Part shown: positions 45,111 through 54,570 of the stretch, piece by piece | Numbering within the stretch: position 1 is the stretch's first letter | Layout of the letters: every line of letters starts with the position of its first letter | NCBI GenBank assembly: GCA_034440635.1 | Contig: JAOTON010001819.1 | Location: 954,001-1,018,000, forward strand | DNA: 64,000 bases | Reading direction: 5' to 3' | Source: Lepas anatifera | Taxonomy: Eukaryota; Arthropoda; Thecostraca; Lepadidae | Position numbers and translations under genes: made by a program | The notes under the pieces: generated by a model | Told to the model about the DNA's origin: nothing | Databases searched by the model: none | Seen by the model: only the letters and a program-made list of their open reading frames with translations

Positions 45111-45229
45111 AGATACTTTTGCACCACTTGAGAAAAAATCGAGTGGTGCAACTGCACCACTTGCACCCTGGAATCCGCCGTCCCTGTATATAACCAGGGG
45201 TGCCTGGGCATCATAAGCCGTTTTAGCGA

Positions 45230-45676
45230 TGGCTCACTCCTCGTTAGCTCCATTTTACAAGAAGAGTTTGATCGTGCTCTTATTCCCCATCTATTCAAGA
45301 CCAGCTCAGGTGGCTCCCTAGTGTGGACCAGAGCCCTTAGTAGCCTCCCCCACCCCCATCCCCTCAGAAGTGCATCCACGGAATAGACTAGCTCAGTGAC
45401 CCCCTTCCCCCGAGGTGATGGGAGTTGGCCTTGTCTTCGTTTTCTCTGTCTATGATAGACCAGCTCAGGGGGCCTCAGATGCAGAACAGGGCCCCCAGAG
45501 CAGCTCATGCTTTACCCAGGGACTAGACTAGCTCAGTCACCCCAGAGATGGGGTCATCAGACTAGCTCAATGGGCCCCAGATAGGCTCATAGGGCCTTGA
45601 ACAAGCACAGGGAGTCCCAGAACAATTTAAGGCGCCAGATCACCTCGGGGGGGAGGGGGCTCAGCCCAACTGAATA
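45230..45676 (+). repeat. AGCTCAGG minisatellite, left block (hAT-X body)
   Basis: Irregular units of about 21-30 bp contain 'ccagctcaggggg' or 'gactagctcag'. The block is interrupted at 45677 by a TT1 element and continues at 46674. Confidence 0.8.
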
Positions 45677-46669
45677 CCCGCCCCGATGGGCCTCCGAGCC
45701 ACTTCCGCCCTGGTGGGGGTGTTTGAACACCCCCTCCAACTCTGGGAACTATGCGGGATAACGAAAAAATACGAAAGCCGGTGGATAGCTCATACAATTC
45801 CATAAAAACTATGTCTGCCACTTTTTTGCTCATGCCGATATTGAGGTCATGACAGGTCAATGAAGGTGCCATTTTGAGTAGAGTTTTTGGTCTCTAGCGT
45901 CTGACGGAGTCGAGTTAGAAGTCGAGTTAGAACAATTTTTAGACATCATTTGCTTCCTCCCGTCACGGCAAATCAAATGATATATAATATGACCATGCTA
46001 AGTCAAAACACAAAAATGGCCTGACCTCAGGTCAGGCCAAGGTCACTTTCCGACCAAGCATATTCAATATGCATTTCAATCGACTCGCAATGGCAATCCA
46101 AGCGTAACGGTATCAAAATAAAAGCTGTATCATAATTCCTGCAAAGTTATTGACCTAAGACTAAAAACTGCTTAAGCAGGGCCCCAGATGACCTCTCAGA
46201 AGTCACAGGTCAAAAATTGCAGCATGAACCGGGAAATCCCAGGATAGTACGATTTGGTGAATATTAAGGTATTCTCAGCTGCTCTGTATCTACACCAATA
46301 GAACCCATTTTCTGTTTTTTCCATGCTTTTCTAATGGAGTTCACGATCCACACCTGACCTTAGGTCATCGATATGAAAAATCCCGGAATACATTTTGCAT
46401 CACTCGATGGGCCCATTATGTGGTATAAGTTTCAACCCGATAGATTCACCCATTTCTTACTTATGCCACCTTAAACATTTTTGGAGGTGAGGTCACTTGA
46501 CCTGCACTGGTGACCCGACCTATGATGACCCAACTTAAAAAATTTAAAAAAAGTTGCGGAATGACTTAAGGGTAAGGTGTGCAAAGTAGGGCGGTGCTTT
46601 GCCCCGCTGTTTTTCGTACTGCTGGAAAAACCCCAGGGGGTGTTCAAACACCCCCCACCGGAGCGAGGG
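45677..46669. mobile_element. TT1 element in the hAT-X minisatellite
   Basis: It starts CCCGCCCCGATGGG and ends CCACCGGAGCGAGGG before TTAA (46670-46673). The left copy of the target has decayed to AATA. The near-terminal palindromes here are centred on GTGTTTGAACAC and GTGTTCAAACACC instead of the CCATCGATGG seen in the copy at 22034, so this is a sub-family. The body is AGGTCA-rich. 993 bp. Confidence 0.82.
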
Positions 46670-46673
46670 TTAA

Positions 46674-47790
46674 AGAACTCTCACAAGCTCAGCGCTCAGA
46701 CCAGCTCAGGATACCCCCACGGCCCATACCAGGTCAGGGCACCCACAGAACACAGATCTGCTCTTGGGCCCCAGATCAGCTCTTGGGCCCCAGATCAGTT
46801 CAGGGGCCTCAAGTCAGGCCAAGGGGCAAGATCAAGTCAGGGTGCTAAATCAGCTCAAGGATCCCTAACCAGGCCGGGGTACATTCAGTTTAGGAGCCCC
46901 AGAGCTGCCCAGGGGACACCAGATCGGCCCACAGGGCACCAGATCAGCTTCGGGGACAAGGAATCAGATCAGTGGTCCCCAACCAACTCGGGACCCAGAT
47001 CAGCTCGGGGTACCAGATCAAGTCAGGAGGCACTTAATCAGCTCAGGAGCCCCATACCAGCTCAGGGGCTCTTATCAGCCTATGTGGGCCCGGCTCAGTT
47101 CAGGGCGCCAGAGTGCTGAAGAAATTACTTAATCAACTCAGGAGGCCCAGATCAGCTAAAAAAGGCACCAGATTGGCTTAGGGGACACCAAACTAGCTCA
47201 AGGGGCGCCATGCTAGCTCAGAGGGCATAAAATGGGCTTAGGAGGCTCAATGATGGCTCAGGAGGCACCAGATCGACTCAGGGGGCATTATTTTAGCTAA
47301 GGGGGCAACATATCTGCTCAGGGGGCACCAGGTCGATCAGTCAGGGGGCCTAGATCAGCTTGTAGTCCCCAGACTAGAGCAGGGGCATATATCAGTTCAG
47401 GGAACACAAGGTCAACTCAGGGTGCACCAGATCATCTAAGGAGACATCAATAACCAACCCAGGAGGCACCTGATCAGCTCAAGAGGTACCATATTGGCTC
47501 GGGGGACAGTAGATCAACTCCGGGAGGCATGAGATTAGTTCAGGGGGCCAGATCAGATTGAAGGGCACTTAAATAGTTAATAGGGCACCAGGCAAGCTCG
47601 GAGGCAGCAGACTAGCTCAGAGAGCATAATATAGGTTCAAGAGGCACAATAATTTGCTCAGTGGGCACCAGATTGACTCAGGGGGCACCAGCTTAGCTTA
47701 AAGGGCACGTGATCAGCTCAAGGGGCCAAAACTAGCTCAGTGGGCACCAGATGAGCTCAAAGGGCACCAGATTATCTCCGCCCGTACGAT
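46674..47790 (+). repeat. AGCTCAGG minisatellite, main block
   Basis: Some fifty degenerate units near 'agatcagctcagggggcacc', mostly 20-24 bp, for example around 47270-47340 and 47690-47780. It has the same logic as the GGGGCGCC ladder but a different sequence. Open frames through it (for example 46577-47119) are repeat artefacts. Confidence 0.9.
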
Positions 47791-47867
47791 TAAGAGCGAC
47801 GATGAGGCAATAGCTGGAAACGGATTACGTACCCATACTCTTCCTGGGTGCTTGGAAAGGCGACAGA

Positions 47868-48051
47868 AGGGGATGAGGTGGCTTAGTGGATAGCACCCTT
47901 GTCTTCTAAGCCACCGGTCCCGGGTTCAAGTCCCGGCGGAGCCTCTGAATAAGTCGATCTGATCCCCAAAATCCCTTCCAACAGGGTGAGAGTTGGCGAC
48001 GCCGTATGACCCTGGCAGTTGGTGCGTCGTTAAACCCCAACAATTATTATT
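47868..48051 (+). mobile_element. tRNA-Arg-like SINE with intact TSD
   Basis: The head carries TGGCTTAGTGGATAGCACCC and a B box GGGTTCAAGTCCC. The loop 'cttctaa' resembles the TCT anticodon loop of tRNA-Arg. The tail is 'tatgaccctggcagttggtg' then 'cgtcgttaaaccccaacaat'. Exact 12-bp TSD AAAGGCGACAGA (47856-47867 and 48052-48063). Length 184 bp. Confidence 0.93.
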
Positions 48052-48272
48052 AAAGGCGACAGAATACCCTAGCTGACCAAAAAGGCATTAAACTGTCAAA
48101 CAATAGCTTTTATAGCTAAATGTCATCTAGTTGCATCAAGGTTCAACGGCGTAGGGCACTAAATTTCAAGCGGCACGGCCCAAAAGGGGTACACAGCCTA
48201 GCGATAAAAGGGCACCCCGGCACCGATGGGGGCACGTGCCCCCTGTGCCCACCCCCCCTGGCTGCGCCTCTG

Positions 48273-48293
48273 GTCGATATGCCCCGGAATTAT
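48273..48293 (+). mobile_element. 3' end of the split SINE
   Basis: GTCGATATGCCCCGGAATTA resembles the SINE tail (cgtcgataagccccaataat in the copy at 52898). It is followed by the SINE's second TSD TATCTCCTCGAAT (48294-48306). It pairs with 19882-20040. Confidence 0.88.
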
Positions 48294-48306
48294 TATCTCC
48301 TCGAAT

Positions 48307-48714
48307 AAAGGTTTTATGTATGGCTCCAAGAACCCTATGCATACTTTTTTGTAAATATTGATATCTATCCATACCACAATACAATCAATATTGATGTCGC
48401 CAGCGCCGCTCTCCATACAGGAGTGCAAACTGTTTTCAATGGTAAGAATTGTCTCCACAATAAGTGCCGGAATCCTTGCCCCCCCTAAACTTTCCGGCTA
48501 GATCCGCCCCTGAGCGGCGGTGGATTCAGTTCGTCAGTTACATTCAGTCAAAATTCAGCTACAGGGTGAAGGAAAATTCATTTCAGCTTGGCCACCCTGT
48601 TAACTTCCTATCCCTCAGTGCACTCCGTAGACTTTCGTGCTTTTTGGTCATCTAGCGGCACAGTTGTATACCAAAGTTTACAAGAGACGTCGCAAGAACT
48701 GTGGCTGATTTCAT
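48307..48714. other. Flank with a lone hAT-type right end
   Basis: CTAGATCCGCCCCTG at 48500-48514 is the reverse complement of a hAT-like start (CAGGGGCGGATCTAG). No partner end or TSD was found. The rest shows no coding evidence. Confidence 0.45.
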
Positions 48715-48978
48715 TTGTGGGTAGTTTAATCTGTGGGCGGTTTGTTCATTCGGGTGGATGTTGTGCCTCAGCTGTGGGCGCTTTTAAGTGTGGGCGATTT
48801 CAACTGTGGTCATAATTATCTCTCCCTAACAGGGCATTTTGTGGCCTATTTGAGCTGTGGGCAAAATAATATGTGGGCGATTTAAGCCGTGGGCGATTTT
48901 GGTGTGGGCGATTTTGACTGTGGGCGATTTTAGCCGTGGTCGAATTAAACTGTGGTCGTTTCGTTTGTGGGCGAATTG
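48715..48978 (+). repeat. GTGGGCGATTT short tandem repeat
   Basis: Around a dozen imperfect units of 16-21 bp contain 'tgtgggcgatttt' or 'tgtggtcg', densest at 48850-48978. The array ends where the rearranged hAT-Y copy starts. Confidence 0.85.
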
Positions 48979-48983
48979 AGGTC

Positions 48984-51888
48984 TCCCCTCCCCTGCCCCA
49001 CCGGAGAAAGTTCCAATGGGTGAACACCGCCACTAAATTCCACCACTCGCAAAATTGGTGAGTGGAAAATTAGACACCCTAGCCTTGTGTTGCCAAAAAA
49101 ATGAGCTGACCGCTTTGAAAGATACATTTCTGGAAAGCAGTTTATCTGTGCATATGATTTCTAGGCTTACGTCCTTGAAAAGTTGTTTTTGTATTTCTGG
49201 TACCGAGAATAGTGAAAAACCATTTTTGGTCATCTTGCTGTTAAAAGCAATTATCTTGAAATTTGTATGGTAAGCAGCATATTTTTTTGACATTGTATCG
49301 TAGAAAATTAACCATTTATTGCGTAGAAAATAATTTTGATCCATATTAGCCCTTCATTGCTGCGTCCACGCCGTGTGACACCCAAATCCACTCACGACAC
49401 CCTACGACACCCTGGGCATAAATACGCTGATATTTAAGTTGAACTAAAAGTGTCCGGTACTTTAATACATTGAAACTCTACATTTTCATTAAATGATTTT
49501 TTGGGCAACAAGAATGCATCCAGTTACCCTTCAAACATCGGAACTTTTTTGTATGGCTGGTCTACGGCGTGGACTTACCAAAACGCCGTCTTCACATCTA
49601 GTAAATAAAAGCGGCATCTCTAGGCTTTTTGAAAGGCTGGTTTCGTATTCGTTATTGACAAAACATTGTTAGTCTTCCTCCTGGTGTGCTTTTAGTTGTA
49701 TAATTTTCTAGTCTATAAGGATTTCGAAAATTAATTTAGAGCAAGTTTTGAAATGCAAATTATGCTGCTCATGCGACCGGCAACTGGATTGCGATATAAA
49801 TTTAAATTAGTAGTTGCTTCGACGCTGTCGCAACCCGCCGCGCCTGGCTGGTTGTAGACGAAAGGAAGAAAAGTGTCTCTATTGCCTTGGGAAGAAACAA
49901 CAGAAAGGAGGCTGCAGCAGCTTCGATTAATATTGATAGAAAGCAGCATACTCATATGAAGGTGAGTATATATGTGAAGAGAAGCAGGGGAATTGACAGG
50001 TAAAGAAAAGAAACTTTTAGCAAGAGTCTGGAAGAGTTTATTGCCATTATAGAAAGTTTGTAGTTTCGTCTGGGTTAGTCCTAAGTGTAAACCAAGGCTC
50101 TACTGGGCCCTAGCATAGGTGTATGCGAGGTGCAGTGATTGAGGCCAGGAGTGGCCTCCAAAATTCCGATAGCTATAGGTATAGGTATAGGAGGGGCGTT
50201 GTCCCGGACAGGAAAACTATACAGTGTATGCGAAGATAATTAATTTTGGAACTAGGTATTGCATGAAAAATCCCTTTTCATTTTTCACCACCTGCCGATC
50301 TCGGAGGTCCCTCTGCAGAGTTGCCTAAGGGGGCCCCGATATTTCGTCTCAGGGGCCCTTAAAAGCTGGTCGTGTGGGAGAGGAGGGGCACAAGAGTTGG
50401 TCTAGGGAAGCCCCCCAAGAGTTTTAGTGGCTCCCAGAGTTCTTTCCCCCAAAGGTTGGTCTCAGAGGCCCCCCAAAATGTTTTTTTATTTGTGGAAATT
50501 CACCAACTCCTTAAAAAAATTGGAGACTGCATCACGGGGTTTCAGCTGGTAAAGATTTACCTGCTTAACCCAAATTTCTCACATGGGAATGGTCATACAA
50601 TGCTGTTTGGGGATGATTTAAAAATATTTACTTTGAGAAAATTAAAGGAAATATCCATCCTTCAGTTCAAACAAGGGCTCTGAGAGTTTACCACCTGAGT
50701 ACAAAATTTGAAATTTTTTACTCCGCCATACATTTTGAGAGGAATTTTCCACTCGCTTGCCATACATTCCGAGCTGAATTTTCCACTCGACACCCTAGCG
50801 CCTTTCGACACCCTAGCGCCTAACCAGCCTTTCAAAAAGCCTAGAGATGCCGCTTTTATTTACTAGATGTGAAGACGGCGTTTTGGTAAGTCCACGCCGT
50901 AGACCAGCCATACAAAAAAGTTCCGATGTTTGAAGGGTAACTGGATGCATTCTTGTTGCCCAAAAAATCATTTAATGAAAATGTAGAGTTTCAATGTATT
51001 AAAGTACCGGACACTTTTAGTTCAACTTAAATATCAGCGTATTTATGCCTAGGGTGTCGTAGGGTGTCGTGAGTGGATTTGGGTGTCACACGGCGTGGAC
51101 GCAGCAATGAAGGGCTAATATGGATCAAAATTATTTTCTACGCAATAAATGGTTAATTTTCTACGATACAATGTCAAAAAATATGCTGCTTACCATACAA
51201 ATTTCAAGATAATTGCTTTTAACAGCAAGATGACCAAAAATGGTTTTTCACTATTCTCGGTACCAGAAATACAAAAACAACTTTTCAAGGACGTAAGCCT
51301 AGAAATCATATGCACAGATAAACTGCTTTCCAAAAATGTATCTTTCAAATCGGTCAGCTCATTTTTTTGGCAACACAAGGCTAGGGTGTCTAATTTTCCA
51401 CTCACCAATTTTGCGAGTGGTGGAATTTAGTGGCGGTGTTCACCCATTGGAACTTTCTCCGGTGGGGCAGGGGAGGGGGCACTGTGCGTCTTGCCCGCGC
51501 CAGAATTTCGATTCTGTTGTTCCACTGAAATCGGTGGAGATAAGGATGCCAGGTATAATTGACCAGAAAAATAGAAATCGCCAGATTCTCTTTCAGAAAA
51601 GCGAAAGAAGCGCATAAGAGCCGAGTTAATTTGGCGATCTTCTAGTCGATTCTGCTGCTCTCTTTTTCCAGTGGACGTTGGTAGAGGAGGCAATGGAACT
51701 GGGCTTTGTAGTAAGTATTGTTGAGTAAAATTCAATAGTAGTAAAATATTGTTCAATAGTTATTCAATAGTAGTAGTAAATATTGTTGGAAGTGAGTGGA
51801 AAATTCAGCAAAAAATATAAAAGTGAGTGGAAAATTCTGATTGACTGGGTGTCGTTCTGCACCCAGCACCCCAGGTTTTGGGACACTG
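48984..51888. mobile_element. Rearranged hAT-Y copy (inverted duplication)
   Basis: 48984-50801 matches 55053-58575 of the complete hAT-Y on the same strand, without its Mutator-like insertion. 50823-51888 is the reverse complement of the left end of hAT-Y (54571-55707) and finishes in a correct terminus GGGACACTG at 51888. 48984-49641 and about 50823-51488 are therefore an inverted pair. The other proper end (CAGTGACCC type) and a TSD are missing, so this copy looks like a failed or rearranged transposition product. Confidence 0.8.
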
Positions 51889-52070
51889 GGTCTACGTCAC
51901 TTTATCGTTACCATAAGGACTCGGTAAAGTCGTCTATAAATGTTGACTTTGAGGCCGATTTTCAGGCATTTTGAGCCTGAATTTGCAAAAATGAGAATAT
52001 GACTTCTGAAACAGCTTTTTGTAACCTTTTGATCTAGCCAATAAAAATTTTTGCGACAATGTCCCTTTAA
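51889..52070. other. Spacer before the LINE
   Basis: No feature was recognised. 'gacaatgtccctttaa' near 52057 resembles the end of a TTAA-flanked MITE, but its partner was not found. Confidence 0.4.
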
Positions 52071-52902
52071 GGGCGCCGCACTTCAGGGATTTGTGGATAA
52101 TTATTTGTCAAACAGAACCTTCCAGATAAAAAACCAAGTGCTATCTGATACTTTCCAACAGGAAAATGGTGTGGTTCAAGGAGGAGTGATCTCTCCCTTG
52201 CTCTTCCTCTGCATGATAAATGATATTTTCGATGGTCTCCCTGAAAACGTACGTACAGCAATGTATGCAGATGACTGTACTTTATGGACGACCCACGAAA
52301 ATATACATTTAGCGATTGATATACTACAATCTGCTATAAACCGTATCATGGAGTGGTCAACCAAAAATGGTCTGAGCTTCTCTGCTGAGAAATCACAAGT
52401 TATGATATTTAAAAGAAATATTAAACTACCTTACCATGGCCCTTTACAGCAAATCCAAATGGGGGACGCCCCAGTTGGATTTGCACATGAAGTTCGATTC
52501 CTGGGCGTCATCTTCGATGAGAGGCTATCGATGGAAAGCCATGCAAAATATATCAAGGCAAAAGCTGAAAAAAGAATATCTATTCTAAAATGTATTTCAG
52601 GTCACTCATATGGTGCAGACAGGAAAACATTACTCCGAATTTACATCTCGCTCATTCGCCCCATCTTAGAATACGGTTGTCAGATACTTGATGGATCAAC
52701 TCACAAAACCATCAACTCCCTAGAATGCATACAAAATACGTGTATCAGAATTGCACTGGGTGCACTTAGATCTTCACCAATAAAGTCTCTCCAGGCAGAG
52801 GCTAACATCCCCCCCTTTACAGGTTCGTCGACGATACTTAACCCTGAAATACTGCTTGAAAGTTTTGGCGGACGAAAATCACCCAGTTTTCACAGAATAT
52901 AA
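52051..52902 (+). pseudogene. LINE reverse transcriptase (plus strand)
   Basis: A 283-residue open frame with real LINE sequence from about 52071. It shows NGVVQGGVISPLLFLCMIND (motif B), MYADDCTLW with the catalytic Asp pair near 52270, GLSFSAEKSQVM, and VRFLGVIFDERLS. The N-terminal third of the domain and any endonuclease are missing. The frame is lost at a run of seven C near 52815: beyond it, VRRRYLTLKYCLKVL continues in another frame. It is joined to the RNase H part after a 127-bp SINE. Probably an I/Jockey-type LINE that encodes RNase H. Confidence 0.9.
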
Positions 52903-53024
52903 TTATTGGGGCTTATCGACGCACCAACTGCCAGGGTCATATGGCGTCGCCAACTCTTTCCCTGTTGGAAGGGTTTCTCGGGAGCCAGCTTGCTCCTTGT
53001 TCAGGGAAGCCGCCGGGCCTTGAA
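52898..53024 (-). mobile_element. SINE inserted in the LINE (minus strand)
   Basis: On the minus strand the sequence contains the SINE middle 'ggagcaagctggctcccgag' and tail 'cgtcgataagccccaataat'. It is flanked by an exact 14-bp TSD CAGTTTTCACAGAA (52884-52897 and 53025-53038). It lacks the tRNA-like head, so it is 5'-truncated, and belongs to the same subfamily as the SINE at 19882. Insert plus TSD is 141 bp, a multiple of three. Confidence 0.94.
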
Positions 53025-53038
53025 CAGTTTTCACAGAA

Positions 53039-54153
53039 GTTTCTACAATGCACTCTCTCCTTCTCCTGGGAGAGAGAAGACTCCAGCGGTTATGTGGAAT
53101 CCCCATCTCCTGCCGATTAAAACAGACCCTGGACATACTACAATTTCAGATGCCAAACAACCTGAAAACAATATATGGTGATATAGCCCCGTGGCAGCTC
53201 ATCACACTGACCCCAAAGAAATTGGCGGTTGATAAAAAACAAAGCATGTCTCAAATTGAGGTCTTGGAAAAATTTATTGATTTAGTAGATAAGTACGCTG
53301 ACTATAGGTTCTTTTTTACCGACGGCTCCAAGATCGGGGACAGAACGGCGTACGCTTTTGCGTTTACAACCGGTTCCTTTGAGGAGAGACTTCCAGACGG
53401 ATTGCCAATATGCTCTGCGGAACTGTTTGGAATTTTACGATGCATGCAATTTATCAAATCAAGAGATATTAAAAAAGCTGTTATATGTAGTGATTCTTTA
53501 TCTGCATTACAAAAGATAAGCAACATCGATGATCCTTCCCCAAACTCAATCCACGCTCGGGAATTAATTCATGAACTGCTCCTTGGTGACCATGAGATTG
53601 AAATGATTTGGGTACCCAGTCGTATGGGAATCCCAGGAAATGAAAAGGCTGACCAAAGAGCAAAACGAGCAATTTCTTTCGAATTCCCTGCTGAAGTTAA
53701 CGTTCACTTTACAGAGTATAGGTCAAGAGCGCAGACCGCTTTGAACACTTATTACAAAGAACAATGGCAAAAAATGAATGTTTCTGATCAGTATAAAAAC
53801 CGAATCTTACTGTCCATAAAACAGGACCTAGCAGATGATGAATTTTCTACTAGGCCGAATAGACGAGAGGAGGTAATATTGGCCCGTTTACGTCTGGGAC
53901 ACACGAGACTAACGCATAGTCACCTTTTTTCTCGGAACCCCCTCCAATTTGTGATGTGTGCAATCGCCCGATTACGGTTAACCATATACTCTTGAACTGT
54001 ACAAAATTTCAGGTTCATCGGCGACGCCTCCGCAAGGTATGTGCGGATAATCAACTTGAGTTAAGCTTGAAAAACCTGCTTGGTCACAGTGATATCATTT
54101 TTCAAGAAGTGTTGAAATACCTTAAGGACATTCAACTGTTTTCTGAAATATAG
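53039..54153 (+). pseudogene. LINE RNase H and C-terminal zinc motif
   Basis: The main open frame is 53048-53995. It shows FFFTDGSKIGDRTAYAFAF (first catalytic Asp), CSAELFGIL (Glu), CSDSLSALQKI (second Asp) and IPGNEKADQRAKRA (last Asp), the complete RNase H set in order. After a frameshift near 53955 the tail reads CNRPITVNHILLNC, a Cys-His motif found at the C-terminus of many LINE ORF2 proteins, ending at 54153. It is the 3' half of the reverse transcriptase gene at 52051-52902. Confidence 0.9.
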
Positions 54154-54470
54154 GAACATGGTGTCGAAACTGGCGCGTTCTCTGTTGACATCATGAATTA
54201 GAAAAATTGAACCAAGATTCTAATATTTTAAACCTGGACACGTTAAGATCAATTAACAATGTTTAGTCATATGTATCTGCTCTTAACCAGGCCTCTTTCA
54301 GCGGACTGGCGAGTTGGGGCAACGCTGCACGATATGGTCGGTAAGAATGTTTAGCAACATGGTCTAGAAAAGACAAACAGTAGTAATTTTTGGCTTATTG
54401 TCTGACTGTTTAAACTGTGATGGTAGTATTTTTTTGACTAGACGTCTGGGTCAGAAATTAACAGCTAATT
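54154..54470 (+). other. Likely LINE 3' UTR
   Basis: Non-coding sequence after the LINE stop. No poly(A) tail or clear TSD was identified, so the 3' boundary is uncertain. Confidence 0.4.
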
Positions 54471-54570
54471 AACAGGTCGTCCGTCACCGCAACCGGTTCT
54501 GGTTCCAGTTCTCTCACAGCCCGAGAGACTCTTCCCCTTCCCCACAGGTAAAAGACGCCTGAGCCCTGGA

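Larger units (their letters stand above)
20783..45186. mobile_element. hAT-L copy 2, expanded to 24.4 kb by nested insertions
   Basis: It has the same termini as copy 1 (CAGAGACGGCGGATTCC at 20783, GGAATCCGCCGTCCCTG at 45186) with its own exact 8-bp TSD TATATAAC (20775-20782 and 45187-45194). Compared with copy 1 it carries five later insertions: TT1 (22034-23062), a hAT MITE (24722-24995), a LINE tail (29518-30351), a Gypsy element (30585-35814) and hAT-G (35949-44288). Subtracting them and their TSDs leaves about 8.67 kb, against 8.65 kb in copy 1. Copy 1 shows the empty site for each. Confidence 0.93.
20041..48272. mobile_element. hAT-X: 28.2-kb hAT-type element that split a SINE
   Basis: The left end CAGAGGCGCAGCCAG (20041) and right end CTGGCTGCGCCTCTG (48272) are perfect 15-bp inverted repeats. 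The flanks are GGCGATAA (20033-20040) and GTCGATAT (48273-48280), a TSD matching at 6 of 8. Outside these the same SINE is continuous: the tail, and the exact 13-base SINE TSD TATCTCCTCGAAT at 19869 and 48294. About 24.4 kb of its length is hAT-L copy 2. Its own sequence is about 20041-20774 and 45195-48272, carrying an AGCTCAGGGGGCACCAG minisatellite. No transposase was found. Confidence 0.88.

Noticed and set aside
5935..45186. Segmental duplication explaining the two matching blocks
   Set aside because: Similarity ends exactly at inverted-repeat termini with different 8-bp TSDs at each copy, which indicates transposition.
46577..47119. 180-residue open frame
   Set aside because: It crosses the end of a TT1 element and then the AGCTCAGG minisatellite; repeat artefact without a protein family.
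47868..47945. tRNA-Arg gene
   Set aside because: The similarity is good but the sequence continues into a SINE body and is bounded by a 12-bp TSD.
51149..51430. 93-residue frame repeated at 49033-49344 and 54913-55410
   Set aside because: Its repetition reflects the hAT-Y inverted copies; the residues show no transposase or other motif.
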